64,000 bases of DNA from Gracilaria gracilis (GCA_030374805.1 JARGSG010000043.1:393474-457473), one strand, 5' to 3'. Positions 42,967-56,168 are shown, counted from the first letter of the stretch. Numbers and translations: made by a program. The notes: a model not told the origin generated them from the letters alone.

Positions 42967-45233
42967 ACGTGGACAGAATCGAAGACGCTCAGACATATTA
43001 CAAAGCCAATTTGCCTAATGTGGCTTCTCGTTTTGATCACGCAACCTCAGAAGAGGATCTGGAGGATGCATGTTGCCAACTCGTGGACACAATCAATAGC
43101 CCCTGGATCACTTCCGTATCAATGCGTCCTGACCGCTATCGCTTCTTCTGGGATTCTAGTCTTGACCAGTTGAGTCGTGTGCGATCTACATATTACAAAC
43201 GGTGGAAACGAAGTAGCAACATTCAAATGTGGAATGTGTACAAGGTGATTGACCGATTCATTAAACGTCGTTGTCGAGCAAAGAAGAGACAACTGTTGGA
43301 CGAATTTCTTGATACCGCCGAGGACGAAACAGCATCTCAAACAGTGAATCGAATCAACTCGGTGATGAAATTACGATCTCAGCATAGCGCACGGGCACTG
43401 GAACGTGGAAATCCATTAGACCCACAGGACTACGCTGAGTTTATTGCCGAGTACCAGCCACCCGAATGTGGGGTGAAAGCAGTCACATTTGATGTTCCGA
43501 ACTCGTTCCGGATTGCATTGGAAAAATCGATCAAGGATGCAAAGAAGGGAAGATCGATTGGGCGCGATAACGTGGCATCGGAAATGCTACAGGTGAGTCC
43601 AACTTTGTGCGCTTCCACGCTTCTCAAGCTGTGGCGAGCGTGTGGCAAGTTGGCATATCTACCATCAACGTTGCGGCAGACACGTATATCGCCCATATAC
43701 AAGAAAGGCGACATCTCGGTACCATCCAACTACCGACCGATCTCTATTCTGTCGCACTTGCGCAAAGCAATTTCGGCTGCATTAAACTCGATCGTGATGA
43801 ACTATATCGAGTTTCATGAGTACCAGTATGGGTTCTCAAAGTACAATGGAACAGAACAGTCGATTGTGGAGGTGAGTAACATCATCACAAACGGCCACTC
43901 GCGTGTGGCAGTACTGGATCTAACGAAGGCGTACGACAAAGTTAACCGAAAACTATTGTCGCAAGTGTGCGCATCCAGGCTACAACCGAAGCATGCGGCA
44001 ATGACTACTTTGCTGCTGCAACCAGTCAACGCTTTCATAAATGGAAATTGGAAAGATGAACAAGTACAAATGACTCTTGGAGTGCCTCAAGGTGACCCAT
44101 TCAGCTGTACATTGTTCAACATGTATATTGATTCCATGCTATATCGAGTGCAGGAGGTGCCATATCATGTGTCGGATCGAGGTGCAAGTGCATTTGCCGA
44201 CGATGTGATTCTGATGGCGAAGACTGATAGCGGGCTGCAACTACTGCTAGACATATGCAGTAGTTGGGGCAAAGAAATGCAAATGCCGTGGAACACTGCA
44301 AACGGCAAGTGGATGGTACTGCAACTGCCTGCAAACCAAAACCACTCTGCAATATTCACACTTGCTGGTGATAAGCTGAGCGTGGTACGTAGTGCAGTAT
44401 ATCTGGGGGTGTCTCTAAACACCAGTGGAGTAACAACCGACAAGCACATGGAACGCGTACAAAATGCTCAACGTCGATTGGGAAGCCTAGCCGGTGCTGG
44501 TCTGCACCGGAATGGATTTGATACGCGCAGCTGTGTGAGTTTGTACCGCGCATTCGTGAGGTCGATTTACGAATATGCGTTGCATCTTGTACCGCTCACG
44601 CCTCATTTGGAAATGGCGATAGTGAAGCTTGAAGCAACGTTCTTCAAACTGATTCTTGGAAAAATGGCATCTCGGTTTGGAACATATCGGGTGCCGATGA
44701 TGCGTGCACTTTGTCGTTTAGAGTCTGCGGCTCTGCGACGAATTGTGCTCGCCTCCAAACGTCTACGGCATTATCAATCGTGTCGTGAGACGGCATTGAA
44801 CCTTGAATTGGAACAAAGATCGCGACAGTTGAAGGTGAACCGGGCATGTCGGCAGCTGTCGCTGTATAATGCACATCCTTCAATTTCAGCACTACGAGCT
44901 GAAATTGATAATGTGTGTACAAAAGGAATAGGAAGAATACGGGATGCGGAGTGGAAACTTGCCTCGGCAAGACGCGTTCGCAAAATCCCGTGTGCTGCAA
45001 ATGGAAAATACCCACCCGTTCTTCGGTTGCGCAAAGTTTCACACCGAATGATGGGTATCCGATGGTACTTCAATGAGTTCCCAGCGAACCCAATGGAGGC
45101 ACGTGATGTACTTGGACACGAGTACTGGAAGTACGGAAGACTGAAGGTACTACTCGGAATGGAAGATTGGTCACCTGGAGAGAAACAGGAGGCGACCGAA
45201 ATACTAGATGTATTGGAAGAAGTACAGCTGTAA
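42951..45233 (+). CDS. LINE reverse transcriptase, longest intact frame (no endonuclease)
   Basis: A 760-codon frame without interruption, opening at a GTG in junction sequence, so the natural start is missing. LINE homology begins at VDRIEDAQTYYKAN (residue 7). The RT domain spans roughly residues 240-500: YRPISILSHL (261-270), VLDLTKAYDKV with Asp323 and Asp328, GVPQGDPFSC (377-386), and FADDV with the catalytic aspartates (415-419). The C-terminal 250 residues are LINE-specific, without an obvious CCHC knuckle. The APE domain is absent through truncation. It would copy RNA into DNA if translated. It sits between LTR1 copies and could be read from the LTR promoter at about 42.36 kb. Confidence 0.85.
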   Translation: MKCSSYVDRIEDAQTYYKANLPNVASRFDHATSEEDLEDACCQLVDTINSPWITSVSMRPDRYRFFWDSSLDQLSRVRSTYYKRWKRSSNIQMWNVYKVIDRFIKRRCRAKKRQLLDEFLDTAEDETASQTVNRINSVMKLRSQHSARALERGNPLDPQDYAEFIAEYQPPECGVKAVTFDVPNSFRIALEKSIKDAKKGRSIGRDNVASEMLQVSPTLCASTLLKLWRACGKLAYLPSTLRQTRISPIYKKGDISVPSNYRPISILSHLRKAISAALNSIVMNYIEFHEYQYGFSKYNGTEQSIVEVSNIITNGHSRVAVLDLTKAYDKVNRKLLSQVCASRLQPKHAAMTTLLLQPVNAFINGNWKDEQVQMTLGVPQGDPFSCTLFNMYIDSMLYRVQEVPYHVSDRGASAFADDVILMAKTDSGLQLLLDICSSWGKEMQMPWNTANGKWMVLQLPANQNHSAIFTLAGDKLSVVRSAVYLGVSLNTSGVTTDKHMERVQNAQRRLGSLAGAGLHRNGFDTRSCVSLYRAFVRSIYEYALHLVPLTPHLEMAIVKLEATFFKLILGKMASRFGTYRVPMMRALCRLESAALRRIVLASKRLRHYQSCRETALNLELEQRSRQLKVNRACRQLSLYNAHPSISALRAEIDNVCTKGIGRIRDAEWKLASARRVRKIPCAANGKYPPVLRLRKVSHRMMGIRWYFNEFPANPMEARDVLGHEYWKYGRLKVLLGMEDWSPGEKQEATEILDVLEEVQL

Positions 45234-45375
45234 ATCTGTGCTATAAGTAGTAAGAATGATTGCGTTGGTTCGTAATTGACCAAGTTAGTTTACACCTTGA
45301 CAGTGCTACCCTGCTGCTCTTCATGGGACATTGGGAACACTATAAATAGAAAGAAATTGATTGAAAAAAAAGAAA
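45234..45375 (+). mobile_element. LINE 3' UTR and tail, medium unit
   Basis: Same 3' UTR with a TATAAATAGAAAG variant and A-rich tail. The target sequence ATGTCCGGTGTT follows at 45376. Confidence 0.8.
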
Positions 45376-46014
45376 ATGTCCGGTGTTCAAATGACTGTGG
45401 GTGAACCAGAAGGTTGTCCTGATTTGCATGTCTGTTAAACCTACAGAAGAGAAGATTTTCCAAGAGGTTGTTATTTTGTTACATACTTGGAGAAAATATA
45501 TAGTTCAAGGATCTAGAAGGTTGTCATTTGTGCATGTCTACATCGCTTCTGTGATGGCATTGAGGCAGAAAGTGTGTTGCTTTGCAGGTTTGAAAAGAAC
45601 TGGAATTCAATTTGCTTTTAAGGTCAGTGAGAGAGGGAGGGTTGCTGAAGATCATCCTGAGATTTAACCTCTCAGTGTCTCGTCAGTTCTTTCCTGCTTA
45701 GAAGATGGTGTCTCATTGCCTTCGTTACAAGTGTTGGATTACTGCGATTGAAGTGAGTGACAGAGGGAGGGTGTCGAAAGAAGACCCGATGCTGTCACTC
45801 TCATATTAAGTCAAACAGTACGCAAGTGTGGTAGAAGTACACTGGTCATTGATGTACGAATATGGACTTTGACACAACTCATTAGGCTGTTGAACTGGCT
45901 GTCACCATCCCTCTGCACGATATTACTGAAAGGGTTGCATTGCACATATTACACCAAGTTAATTGTGCTGTTGGTGCTTGTGCGACTCGCTTGAAGTCAG
46001 TAACAGAGGGAGGG
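45376..46014 (+). other. 3' internal region of unit F (hairpins 12-14, purine tracts)
   Basis: No gene. It is the same as the corresponding region in other units. Confidence 0.75.
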
Positions 46015-46964
46015 TGTTGGATGTCATGCTGTCACTGACATCAAGCTGTTCACATGTGACAAGTCTAGAATGGTACCTTGGTATGTGAAACTATGACGGA
46101 TGTCGTTCTGTACGCTCCATTGTGTTGGATACGCTCCAATGTGTTGGATACGCTCCATTGTGTTGGATACGCTCCATTGTGTTGGATGGTGGAAGAGCCA
46201 CCATTGGATGAACGTGTCAGATGTGGTGCTGTGTCGAATATCAAGGTGTTCAGATGGGTTCGTACAGACAGACTGTACACCAGGACACGTTGTCTAGAGT
46301 GGTCGAGGTGCACAGTGTGCACATGTAGCAATGTAGATACTTGGTACATGGTGCACGAGTGTTGACACTGTTGAGTGGTTGGCATCATGTTCGGGTAGTG
46401 CTGCATGCACATGTATGTATCTGGATGCATGGAACTTGTTGGCTGTGTTTGGTTCAGGCCATATGGTTTACAGGTACTTGTTGCTGACGTGTGACTTGGT
46501 GAGCCTAGACATACACATTATGGCGTCGTGTACTGATTACAGGTTGCAGGCAACAGGTGCGGGTGTTTGTGTATGGATTGTCGTGGTCTGGTCATTATGG
46601 TGCGCTGTCGTATTGTGTGTATGCACTGTCATGGATGCGCATGGTTGTACATTGTTGTACATTGTTGTGCAGTATTACGGAATTGTTTTGCACTGCTGTG
46701 CACTGCTGTGCACTGTTGTGCCTTTTTACTTGTAAGCTGTCATGAATTGTGGCAGCGTTACCATGTCATGTTAGAAGACGATTGGTAGTATTGAGTGTCC
46801 CTGCTTAGTGGCTTAGGTTTTACTCAGAGTTGGAGTTGTTCGGTGGTGCGACGAAGAACTGCTATATAAGTTGTGAGCTAAGCACCTCCAAGTAAATCCC
46901 AGCCAGAGCTGGCGAACTTCCCTTGCATCCCCTCAACTTTCCCTTCCAGCTATAACCTCCAGCA
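46015..46964 (+). repeat. LTR1 copy G
   Basis: This copy is 950 bp with four minisatellite units (46111-46186), one with CCAATG in place of CCATTG. It precedes the second long unit and corresponds in position to copy A. Confidence 0.92.
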
Positions 46965-48102
46965 GGTTATCGGCCCAGCCCCGCTGACCTCTGCCGATTT
47001 TTGTTCGTCATGATTCCCTTACTGCCGCTCTCCCTCACCGCCAACCTCGTTATTCATCGCCGTTGTTGATGTTTCTGTTGTTTGTTCGATTCCGTTTCTT
47101 GTGTTATTGGTTTGTTTCGTTGGTGTTGTAATTCCCTTTTTCGATTGCGTTCCTCCCTGAGGGCGTTGTGTTGGTAGTGGTTCGACGTTGACTCTCTTTC
47201 GTGATTGTGTTTGGGTGCTCGTTGTTGCCCTTGTTGTCGATCGCTATCCGATTTGTTTGGTCTCCCACTATTGTTGTTGTTGTTGGGATCCCCGCGTCGT
47301 GTTTGCGGGTTCTGATCCGAGAGGTTGAGACCATTTTTATTGAAGTCTGGGCACTAGCTTTGTGCTCAGCTGTTGTTGTTGAAGTCCGTGCACTACGTGT
47401 GTGCTCGGCATTTTTGGTCATCACTGCATTACCTGTGCGACGAAGGGTTGATCCGAGTAATCGGGGACGGGAGCCAGGCGGCTTGAACCAAGGCGGACGT
47501 GCTGACTAGCGGGCTCCACCGGTCCTTTTGGGCGGATAACGGTGTTGTACGCGCTGAAGCTAACGGGGGGTGCCGTGGCGTACTGCACTTTGGTTGTGGT
47601 GTTTGACTTTTGTTTGTTGAACCTGACTGTGTGTTAGGTGCTTGGACGGCGGTGGAGGCATCCATAAGGAGCTTTTGATCCGTGCAACTGACTCATTGGC
47701 TTGTCCAGTGGGCTTTTAGTACGGGGAGGCAACGTATCGAAGGCTGACCTCCCATTGGGATCAGGCCGCTTGTGATCTTCATTGATTGCTCGCTAGAAGC
47801 GTACCTTGGGTGTCAATGTAGCTGCTGTTTCAAGGTCGCGCAAGTTCTTGCAAGAGATCAGAGAGGGTTTTACTTGGTGAAGGCATATCTTTGGCCATTA
47901 ACCATCCTCTGGACATCTCGTAGAGAGCAACGCGCCTTCTCCGGGAACGCAGGAGGAAGTAGACTGAAGAAGTCGTTTCCTACCCGGAAGGTCTCCGGAG
48001 GTCAGGGGTCCGACTCCCTAGGGTACCGGGAATAGTATTTCCTGCCAGTGGGCCCGATGATCATTTGTTTGTTGCTTGCTTTTGCTTCTGTGTTTACTAG
48101 AG
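46965..48102 (+). other. non-coding leader, long unit 2
   Basis: Primer site and leader as in the other units. With unit A it shares a GTACGCGCTGAAGC variant where short units have GTACCGCGAGCGCTAAAGC. Confidence 0.7.
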
Positions 48103-48221
48103 CTCAGGAGGTTGAGTGTTTTCATGCCTGAGACTCTATGTAACTGTTTTCCCTACGCATTCCGGGAGGTTGTCTTTATGCATGTCTGAGTACAATGAAA
48201 GTATCAGAAGGTTGCGATGTA
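48103..48221 (+). repeat. hairpin array, first copies, cut by LTR2 (long unit 2)
   Basis: Hairpins 1, 2 and half of 3, interrupted by LTR2 at the same base as in long unit 1. Confidence 0.75.
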
Positions 48222-48935
48222 TGTTGATGTTGGGACATGGTCGAGTGCCGGTCAGTCCTACAGGTTGGTCTCGGACTACTTGGAAGCAAAGTTGCAGGGG
48301 ACGATGGGCACTTTTGGGCACCCTCTTCGCAAAAGCGCATATGCGCCTCTGCTCAACCCCAACGTGAAACGGCAATATGATTGGCTACTGCAAATGTTCT
48401 TGTGCAACGTGGTGTCTACAAATGCCATGGATTGTATGGAGAGTTATGGTGGTATGGGCCAAGCGCAGCTCTGTGGTTGGACGAGGCTTAGAGTAGTAGA
48501 CTGACTATGCAGATAGCGAGGATGTGCTTTCCTAGGCTGGAATGGGCGGTTTTGCATGCAATATGCGATTCTGGGATGCGCAAGGCGGTTGGAGTGCCAC
48601 CATGCAAATTGATGATTTTTTAGATCTGGTTCTGAATCAAAGGACTGGCAATGGATTTGTAGTGTTGATTGATTTAGTTATTTGAAATTGTTGTACTCCA
48701 GTTTGCGCGCACTTTCCGTGTACAACTGCACAAACGTGCAACTTTTAATGACCGCCGTCGTCGCTTGCTGCGACGACGGTGAAGCGCGCGCTAGGGTATT
48801 TGTAGGTTGCGATCGACGACCCTCGAGTAAACGGGTCGACCCAAGGCCGTCAACCTTCACTTGTTTTACTTTCTCTTTCTTCAATATCCATCTCTACTTA
48901 CTTCCCTTTCTACCCTACCTGCGTGCGTTTCGTTA
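48222..48935 (+). repeat. LTR2 copy, long unit 2
   Basis: 714 bp, near-identical to 20327-21040. It is followed by the primer site GGTTATGGGGCCCAG, with one extra G. Confidence 0.8.
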
Positions 48936-48954
48936 GGTTATGGGGCCCAGAGCG
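48936..48954 (+). other. primer-binding site of LTR2, long unit 2
   Basis: Initiator tRNA-Met-type site as at 21041, but with an added G in the GGG run, which would impair pairing or reflects a sequence error. Confidence 0.65.
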
Positions 48955-49436
48955 TCAACAACTTGCAGACGTCGCGCTCATTTCTTACTTACTACTTTTC
49001 TTTGGAAGTTTTCCTATCTGCGTTAGAGTATCCCGCTGTTTTCTCTCTGGCGAATGGTGAACACATATCGCGTTTGTTAGTAACCCGCCGGCTCGAGACA
49101 AGGGAGACAGCAAATCCTGCTCTGCGTCCGTGGAGTACGGAGGTCGATGAAACGGGCTTGGAACCGTAGAAGCGACCGTACTGCGCCGAAAGACAGAGCT
49201 ACTTTCTCGTAAGAGACCAGCAAGGGTTCAACTGGGGAACGTGTATCTCGACTAGTACCCTCCTTGGGACTTCTCGTAGGGACTAACAGCGCCTCGCTCT
49301 GAAGTACGCAGAGCTTGGCAGGTGATCAAATCGTGCCTCACCCGGAGAGAGTGACCGGGGACCAGGGGTTCGGACCCACAGGGTAGCGGAGGTAGTTTCT
49401 CCTGTCAGTGCGCCCGCCTAAGAAGTTTCATCATCA

Positions 49437-49856
49437 TTCCGGGTTCGAGTTGTACCTCACCCGTGAGCTTGCTCCAGGCGTCGAGTCTCCGAACTCCGCC
49501 TGTGATCGCGTACGGGACGCGTCCCGACGAGCGTTGCAGACTACCCCCACAGTCTCCGCTGGCGTCCTCGCTGTTGAGTGTTGAGCTTGAATCCACTCCA
49601 GCTTTTCTTTTACTTGCTTGTGGGGAAGCGGCATTGCATCCTTCACTCTGCCCTTTCTGCTCCGGGTTGGTTGTCTCTCACCCGTGAGTATACTCCAAGC
49701 GTCGAGTTCCACTCCGCTTGTGATCGCGTACTGGACGCGTCCAGACGAGCGTTGCAAACTTCGTTACAGAGTCTTCGCTGGCGTCCCCGCTGTTTAGTGT
49801 TGAGTCCTTACTCCACTCCAGCCCTACCCTCCTTTGTTAAGGAAGAATTGTTTCCC
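49437..49856 (+). repeat. 221-bp tandem duplication in the LTR2 leader, long unit 2
   Basis: Same two-copy arrangement as at 21541-21960. Confidence 0.75.
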
Positions 49857-49938
49857 TCACGCCGCTTCTCTGATTCCTTCGTTTCTCTTCTACTCGTGAA
49901 ATCCCTTGTACTGGAGTTTGGTAACTCTGTTTTGGAAC

Positions 49939-50135
49939 ATGTCGGACTCGGAAGTTGAGTCTGAAACCAACTCTGGTGTCAAGATCCCACGCTTTTATGG
50001 TAAGCGTGAGGAAGATTATACCCTTTGGCGCCATCGCCTTCGTGCCGCATGCCGAATCAAAGGTGTCTGGAACGTTGTGGTATCGAGTTCAGAGCAATCC
50101 TCATCAGCTGAACCAGTGGATCGTGGGATGCAGTC
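49939..50135 (+). pseudogene. Copia gag, N-terminal fragment, long unit 2
   Basis: Same fragment as at 22043, with one change (IPRFYGKR in place of IPRFHGKR). It is fused to LINE sequence at the same point, so the fusion predates the duplication. Confidence 0.65.
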
Positions 50136-53100
50136 TCGGATCACAACATGGTGGTTGCCGACATTGACTGGATGACAACTCAATTCTCACCTCGGAAACC
50201 AAAGATTTCGAGGGCGCAACTCAAATGCGTGGACAGAATCGAAGACGCTCAGACATATTACAAAGCCAATTTGCCTAATGTGGCTTCTCGTTTTGACCAC
50301 GCAACCTCAGAAGAGGATCTGGAAAATGCTTGTTGCCAACTTGTGGACACAATCAGTAGCCCCTGGATCACTTCCGTATCAATGCGTCCTGACCCCTATC
50401 GATTCTTCTGGGATTCTAGTCTTGACCAGTTGAGTCGTGTGCGATCTACATATTACAAACGGTGGAAACGAAGTGGTAACATTCAAATGTGGAATGTGTA
50501 CAAGGTGATTGACCGATTCATTAAACGTCGTTGTCGGGCAAAGAAGAGACAACTGTTGGACGAATTTCTTGAAACCGCCGAGGACGAAACAGCATCTCAA
50601 ACAGTGAATCGAATCAACTCGGTGATGAAATTACGATCTCAACATAGCGCACGGGCACTGGAACGAGGAAATCCATTAGACCCACAGGACTACGCTGAGT
50701 TTATTGCCGAGTACCAGCCACCTGAATGTGGGGTGAAAGCAGTCACATTTGATGTTCCGAACTCGTTCCGGATTGCATTGGAAAAATCGATCAAGGATGC
50801 AAAGAAGGGAAGATCGATTGGGCGCGATAACGTGGCATCGGAAATGACGCAACGAACGCAGGTTAGAGAAGGAAAGGGGAAAGTAGTGAAGAAGATGAGT
50901 AAGACAAACAAAGGGGGTAGGCCACCTTCTTCCCGAGTTTAGTGATCGGGCAGCGATCGCAACCTACAAATACTCTAGCGCGCGCCGCCGCCGTCGCATC
51001 CAGCGACATAACTGCACACGTTGTCAAAGTGTACACTTTGACAGCAAAAGCGCGCGCAAAACACAATACGAATTCAAGCAACTAAATCAAATCGTGCCAA
51101 ATCCAATGCCAACTCCATGATCCATATCTTGCTCTAAAAAATTGACAATTTCGGTCTGGCACAGCCAACACCCTCGCGCAGCTCAGAATCGCATATTCGC
51201 TCCAAAACCCTTCATAGTAGCCCAGAATCGCATACATTGCACAACCCCTCACAATGGCCTATAATAACAGATACTCCGCTAACGCATAACTGGCCACCAC
51301 CTATAGGCTGCAGCCAATCACAGCGTACCACTTGTTCCATCTGCCCTTCTCGCTCCATACAACACGTTCCACTTGTGCAAACCACGTTGCATGTAGCCAT
51401 TTGCAGTAGCCAATCATATTGCAGTATCACGTTCGGTTCGCGGAGACACGCATATGCGCTTTTCTCATGAGGGTGCCCAAAAGTGCCCATGCTCTCCTGC
51501 AACTTTGTATTCCAAGTACTTGGAGCACCTTTGAGGGACTGACATGCACTCGACCACATCCATACATCAACAGGAAATGCTACAGGTGAGTCCAACTTTG
51601 TGCGCTTCCACGCTTCTCAAGCTGTGGCGGCGTGCGGCAAGTTGGCATATCTACCATCAACGTTGCGACAGACACGTATATCGCCCATATACAAGAAAGG
51701 CGACATCTCGGTGCCATCCAACTACCGACCGATCTCTATTCTGTCGCACTTGCGTAAAGCAATTTCGGCTGCATTAAACTCGATCGTGATGAACTATATC
51801 GAGTTTCATGAGTACCAGTATGGGTTCTCAAAGTACAATGGAACGGAACAGTCGATTGTGGAGGTGAGTAACATCATCAAAAACGGCCACTCGCGTGTGG
51901 CAGTACTGGATCTAACGAAGGCGTACGACAAAGTTAACCGAAAACTATTGTCGCAAGTGTGCGCATCGAGGTTACAACCGAAGCATGCGGCAATGACTAC
52001 TTTGCTGCTGCAACCAGTCAACGCTTTCATAAATGGAAATTGGAAAGATGAACAAGTACAAATGACTCTTGGAGTGCCTCAAGGTGACCCATTCAGCTGT
52101 ACATTGTTCAACATGTATATTGATTCCATGCTATATCGAGTGCAGGAGGTGCCATATCATGTGTCGGATCGAGGTGCAAGTGCATTTGCCGACGATGTGA
52201 TTCTGATGGCGAAGACAGATAGCGGGCTGCAACAACTGCTAGACATATGCAGTAGTTGGGGCAAAGAAATGCAAATGCCGTGGAACACTGCAAACGGCAA
52301 GTCGATGGTACTGCAACTGCCTGCAAACCAAAACCACTCTGCAATATTCACACTTGCTGGTGATAAGCTGAGCGTGGTACGTAGTGCAGTATATCTGGGG
52401 GTGTCTCTAAACACCAGTGGAGTAACAGCCGACAAGCACATGGAACGGGTGCAAAATGCTCAACGTCGATTAGGAAGCCTAGCCGGTGCTGGTCTGCACC
52501 GGAATGGATTTGATACGCGCAGCTGTGTGAGTTTGTACCGCGCATTCGTGAGGTCGATTTACGAATATGCGTTGCATCTTGTACCGCTCACGCCTCATTT
52601 GGAAATGGCGATAGTGAAGCTTGAGGCAACGTTCTTCAAACTGATTCTTGCAAAATGGCATCTCGGTTTGGAACATATCGGGTGCCGATGATGCGTGCAC
52701 TTTGTCGTTTAGAGTCGGCGGCTCTGCGACGAATTGAGTTCGCCTCCAAACGTCTACGGCATTATCAATCGTGTCGTGAGACGGCATTGAACCTTGAATT
52801 GGAACACAGATCGCGACAGTTGAAGGTGAACCGGGCATGTCGGCAGCTGTCGCTGTATAATGCATATCCTTCTATTTCGGCACTACGAGCTGAAATTGAT
52901 AATGTTTGTACAAAAGGAATACGAAATATACGGGATGCGGAGTGGAAACTTGCCTCGGCAAGACGCGTTCGCAAAATCCCGTGTGGTGCAAATGGAAAAT
53001 ACCCACCCGTTCTTCGGTTGCGCAAAGTTTCACACCGAATGATGGGTATCCGATGGTACTTCAATGAGTTCCCAGCGAACCCAATGGAGGCACGTGATGT

Positions 53101-53224
53101 ACTTGGAAACGAGTACTGGAAGTACGGAAGACTGAAGGTACTACTCGGAATGGAAGATTGGTCACCTGGAGAGAAACAGGAGGCGACCGAAATACTAGAT
53201 GTATTGGAAGAAGTACAGCTGTAA
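50136..53224 (+). pseudogene. LINE ORF2 RT, broken, long unit 2
   Basis: It has the same structure and breaks as 22240-25328: SDHN start, solo LTR2 insert, two one-base losses, and an LDVLEEVQL end. A few private substitutions (for example NGKSMVLQ for NGKWMVLQ) are present. Confidence 0.9.
50845..51572 (-). repeat. solo LTR2 in LINE ORF2, long unit 2
   Basis: 728 bp with GGAAA at 50840-50844 and 51573-51577. It is a copy of the same insertion event as 22949-23676. Confidence 0.9.
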
Positions 53225-54006
53225 ATCTGTGCTATAAGTAGTAAGAATGATTGCGTTGGTTCGTAATTGACCAAGTTAGTTTACACCTTGACAGTGCTAC
53301 CCTGCTGCTCTTCATGGGACATTGGGAAAACTATAAATAGAAAGAAATTGATTGAAAAAAAAGAAAATGTCCGGTGTTCAAATGACTGTGGGTGAACCAG
53401 AAGGTTGTCCTGATTTGCATGTCTGTTAAACCTACAGAAGAGAAGATTTTCCAAGAGGTTGTTATTTTGTTACATACTTGGAGGAAATATATAGTTCAAG
53501 GATCTAGAAGGTTGTCATTTGTGCATGTCTACATCGCTTCTGTGATGGCATTGAGGCAGAAAGTGTGTTGCTTTGCAGGTTTGAAAAGAACTGGAATTCA
53601 ATTTGCTTTTTAAGGTCAGTGAGAGGGGGAGGGTTGCTGAAGATCATCCTGAGATTTAACCTCTCAGTGTCTCGTCAGTTCTTTCCTGCTTAGAAGATGG
53701 TGTCTCATTGCCTTCGTTACAAGTGTTGGATTACTGCGATTGAAGTGAGTGACAGAGGGAGGGTGTCGAAAGAAGACCCGATGCTGTCACTCTCATATTA
53801 AGTCAAACAGTACGCAAGTGTGGTAGAAGTACACTGGTCATTGATGTACGAATATGGACTTTGACACAACTCATTAGGCTGTTGAACTGGCTGTCACCAT
53901 CCCTCTGCACGATATTACTGAAAGGGTTGCATTGCACATATTACACCAAGTTAATTGTGCTGTTGGTGCTTGTGCGACTCGCTTGAAGTCAGTAACAGAG
54001 GGAGGG
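53225..54006 (+). other. LINE tail and 3' internal region, long unit 2
   Basis: LINE 3' UTR to about 53366, target sequence ATGTCCGGTGTT at 53367, hairpins 12-14, then three purine tracts. One extra T at about 53612 and a G run are private changes. No gene. Confidence 0.75.
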
Positions 54007-55027
54007 TGTTGGATGTCATGCTGTCACTGACATCAAGCTGTTCACATGTGACAAGTCTAGAATGGTACCTTGGTATGTGAAACTATGACGGATGTCGTTC
54101 TGTACGCTCCATTGTGTTGGATACGCTCCATTGTGTTGGATACGCTCCATTGTGTTGGATACGCTCCATTGTGTTGGATACGCTCCATTGTGTTGGATGT
54201 GGAAGAGCCATTGTGTTGGATACGCGCCATTGTGTTGGATGGTGGAAGAGCCACCATTGGATGAACGTGTCAGATGTGGTGCTGTGTCGAATATCAAGGT
54301 GTTCAGATGTGTTCGTACAGACAGACTGTACACCAGGACACGTTGTCTAGAGTGGTCGAGGTGCACAGTGTGCACATGTAGCAATGTAGATACTTGGTAC
54401 ATGGTGCACGAGTGTTGACACTGTTGAGTGGTTGACATCATGTTCGGGTAGTGCTGCATGCACATGTATGTATCTGGATGCATGGAACTTGTTGGCTGTG
54501 TTTGGTTCAGGCCATATGGTTTACAGGTACTTGTTGCTGACGTGTGACTTGGTGAGCCTAGACATACACATTATGGCGTCGTGTACTGATTACAGGTTGC
54601 AGGCAACAGGTGCGGGTGTTTGTGTATGGATTGTCGTGGTCTGGTCATTATGGTGCGCTGTCGTATTGTGTGTATGCACTGTCATGGATGCGCATGGTTG
54701 TACATTGTTGTACATTGTTGTGCAGTATTACGGAATTGTTTTGCACTGCTGTGCACTGCTGTGCACTGCTGTGCACTGTGGTGCCTTTTTACTTGTAAGC
54801 TGTCATGAATTGTGGCAGCGTTACCATGTCATGTTAGAAGACGATTGGTAGTATTGAGTGTCCCTGCTTAGTGGCTTAGGTTTTACTCAGAGTTGGAGTT
54901 GTTCGGTGGTGCGACGAAGAACTGCTATATAAGTTGTGAGCTAAGCACCTCCAAGTAAATCCCAGCCAGAGCTGGCGAACTTCCCTTGCATCCCCTCAAC
55001 TTTCCCTTCCAGCTATAACCTCCAGCA
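54007..55027 (+). repeat. LTR1 copy H
   Basis: This copy is 1021 bp. Five regular minisatellite units (54103-54197) are followed by a rearranged piece (GTGGAAGAGCCATTGTG) and a TACGCGCC unit like the last unit of copy B. Confidence 0.92.
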
Positions 55028-56168
55028 GGTTATCGGCCCAGCCCCGCTGACCTCTGCCGATTTTTGTTCGTCATGATTCCCTTACTGCCGCTCTCCCTCA
55101 CCGCCAACCTCGTTATTCATCGCCGTTGTTGATGTTTCTGTTGTTTGTTCGATTCCGTTTCTTGTGTTATTGGTTTGTTTCGTTGGTGTTGTAATTCCCT
55201 TTTTCGATTGCGTTCCTCCCTGAGGGCGTTGTGTTGGTAGTGGTTCGACGTTGACTCTCTTTCGTGATTGTGTTTGGGTGCTCGTTGTTGCCCTTGTTGT
55301 CGATCGCTATCCGATTTGTTTGGTCTCCCACTATTGTTGTTGTTGTTGGGATCCCCGCGTCGTGTTTGCGGGTTCTGATCCGAGAGGTTGAGACCATTTT
55401 TATTGAAGTCTGGGCACTAGCTTTGTGCTCAGCTGTTGTTGTTGAAGTCCGTGGACTACGTGTGTGCTCGGCATTTTTGGTCATCACTGCATTACCTGTG
55501 CGACGAAGGGTTGATCCGAGTAATCGGGGACGGGAGCCAGGCGGCTTGAACCAAGGCGGACGTGCTGACTAGCGGGCTCCACCGGTCCTTTTGGGCGGAT
55601 AACGGTGTTGTACCGCGAGCGCTAAAGCTAACGGGGTGCCGTGGCGTACTGCACTTTGGTTGTGGTGTTTGACTTTTGTTTGTTGAACCTGACTGTGTGT
55701 TAGGTGCTTGAACGGCGGTGAAGGCATCCATAAGGAGCTTTTGATCCGTGCAACTGACTCATTGGCTTGTCCAGTGGGATTTTAGTACGGGGATGCAACG
55801 TATCGAAGGCTGACCTCCCCTTGGGATCAGGCCGCTTGTGATCTTCATTGATTGCTCGCTAGAAGCGTACCTTGGGTGTCAATGTAGCTGCTGTTTCAAG
55901 GTCGCGCAAGTTCTTGCAAGAGATCAGAGAGGGTTTTACTTGGTGAAGGCATATCTTTGGCCATTAACCATCCTCTGGACATCTCGTAGAGAGCAACGCG
56001 CCTTCTCCGGGAACGCAGGAGGAGGTAGACTGAAGAAGTCGTTTCCTACCCGGAAGGTCTCCGGAGGTCAGGGGTCCGACTCCCTAGGGTACCGGGAATA
56101 GTATTTCCTGCCAGTGGGCCCGATGATCATTTGTTTGTTGCTTGCTTTTGCTTCTGTGTTTACTAGAG

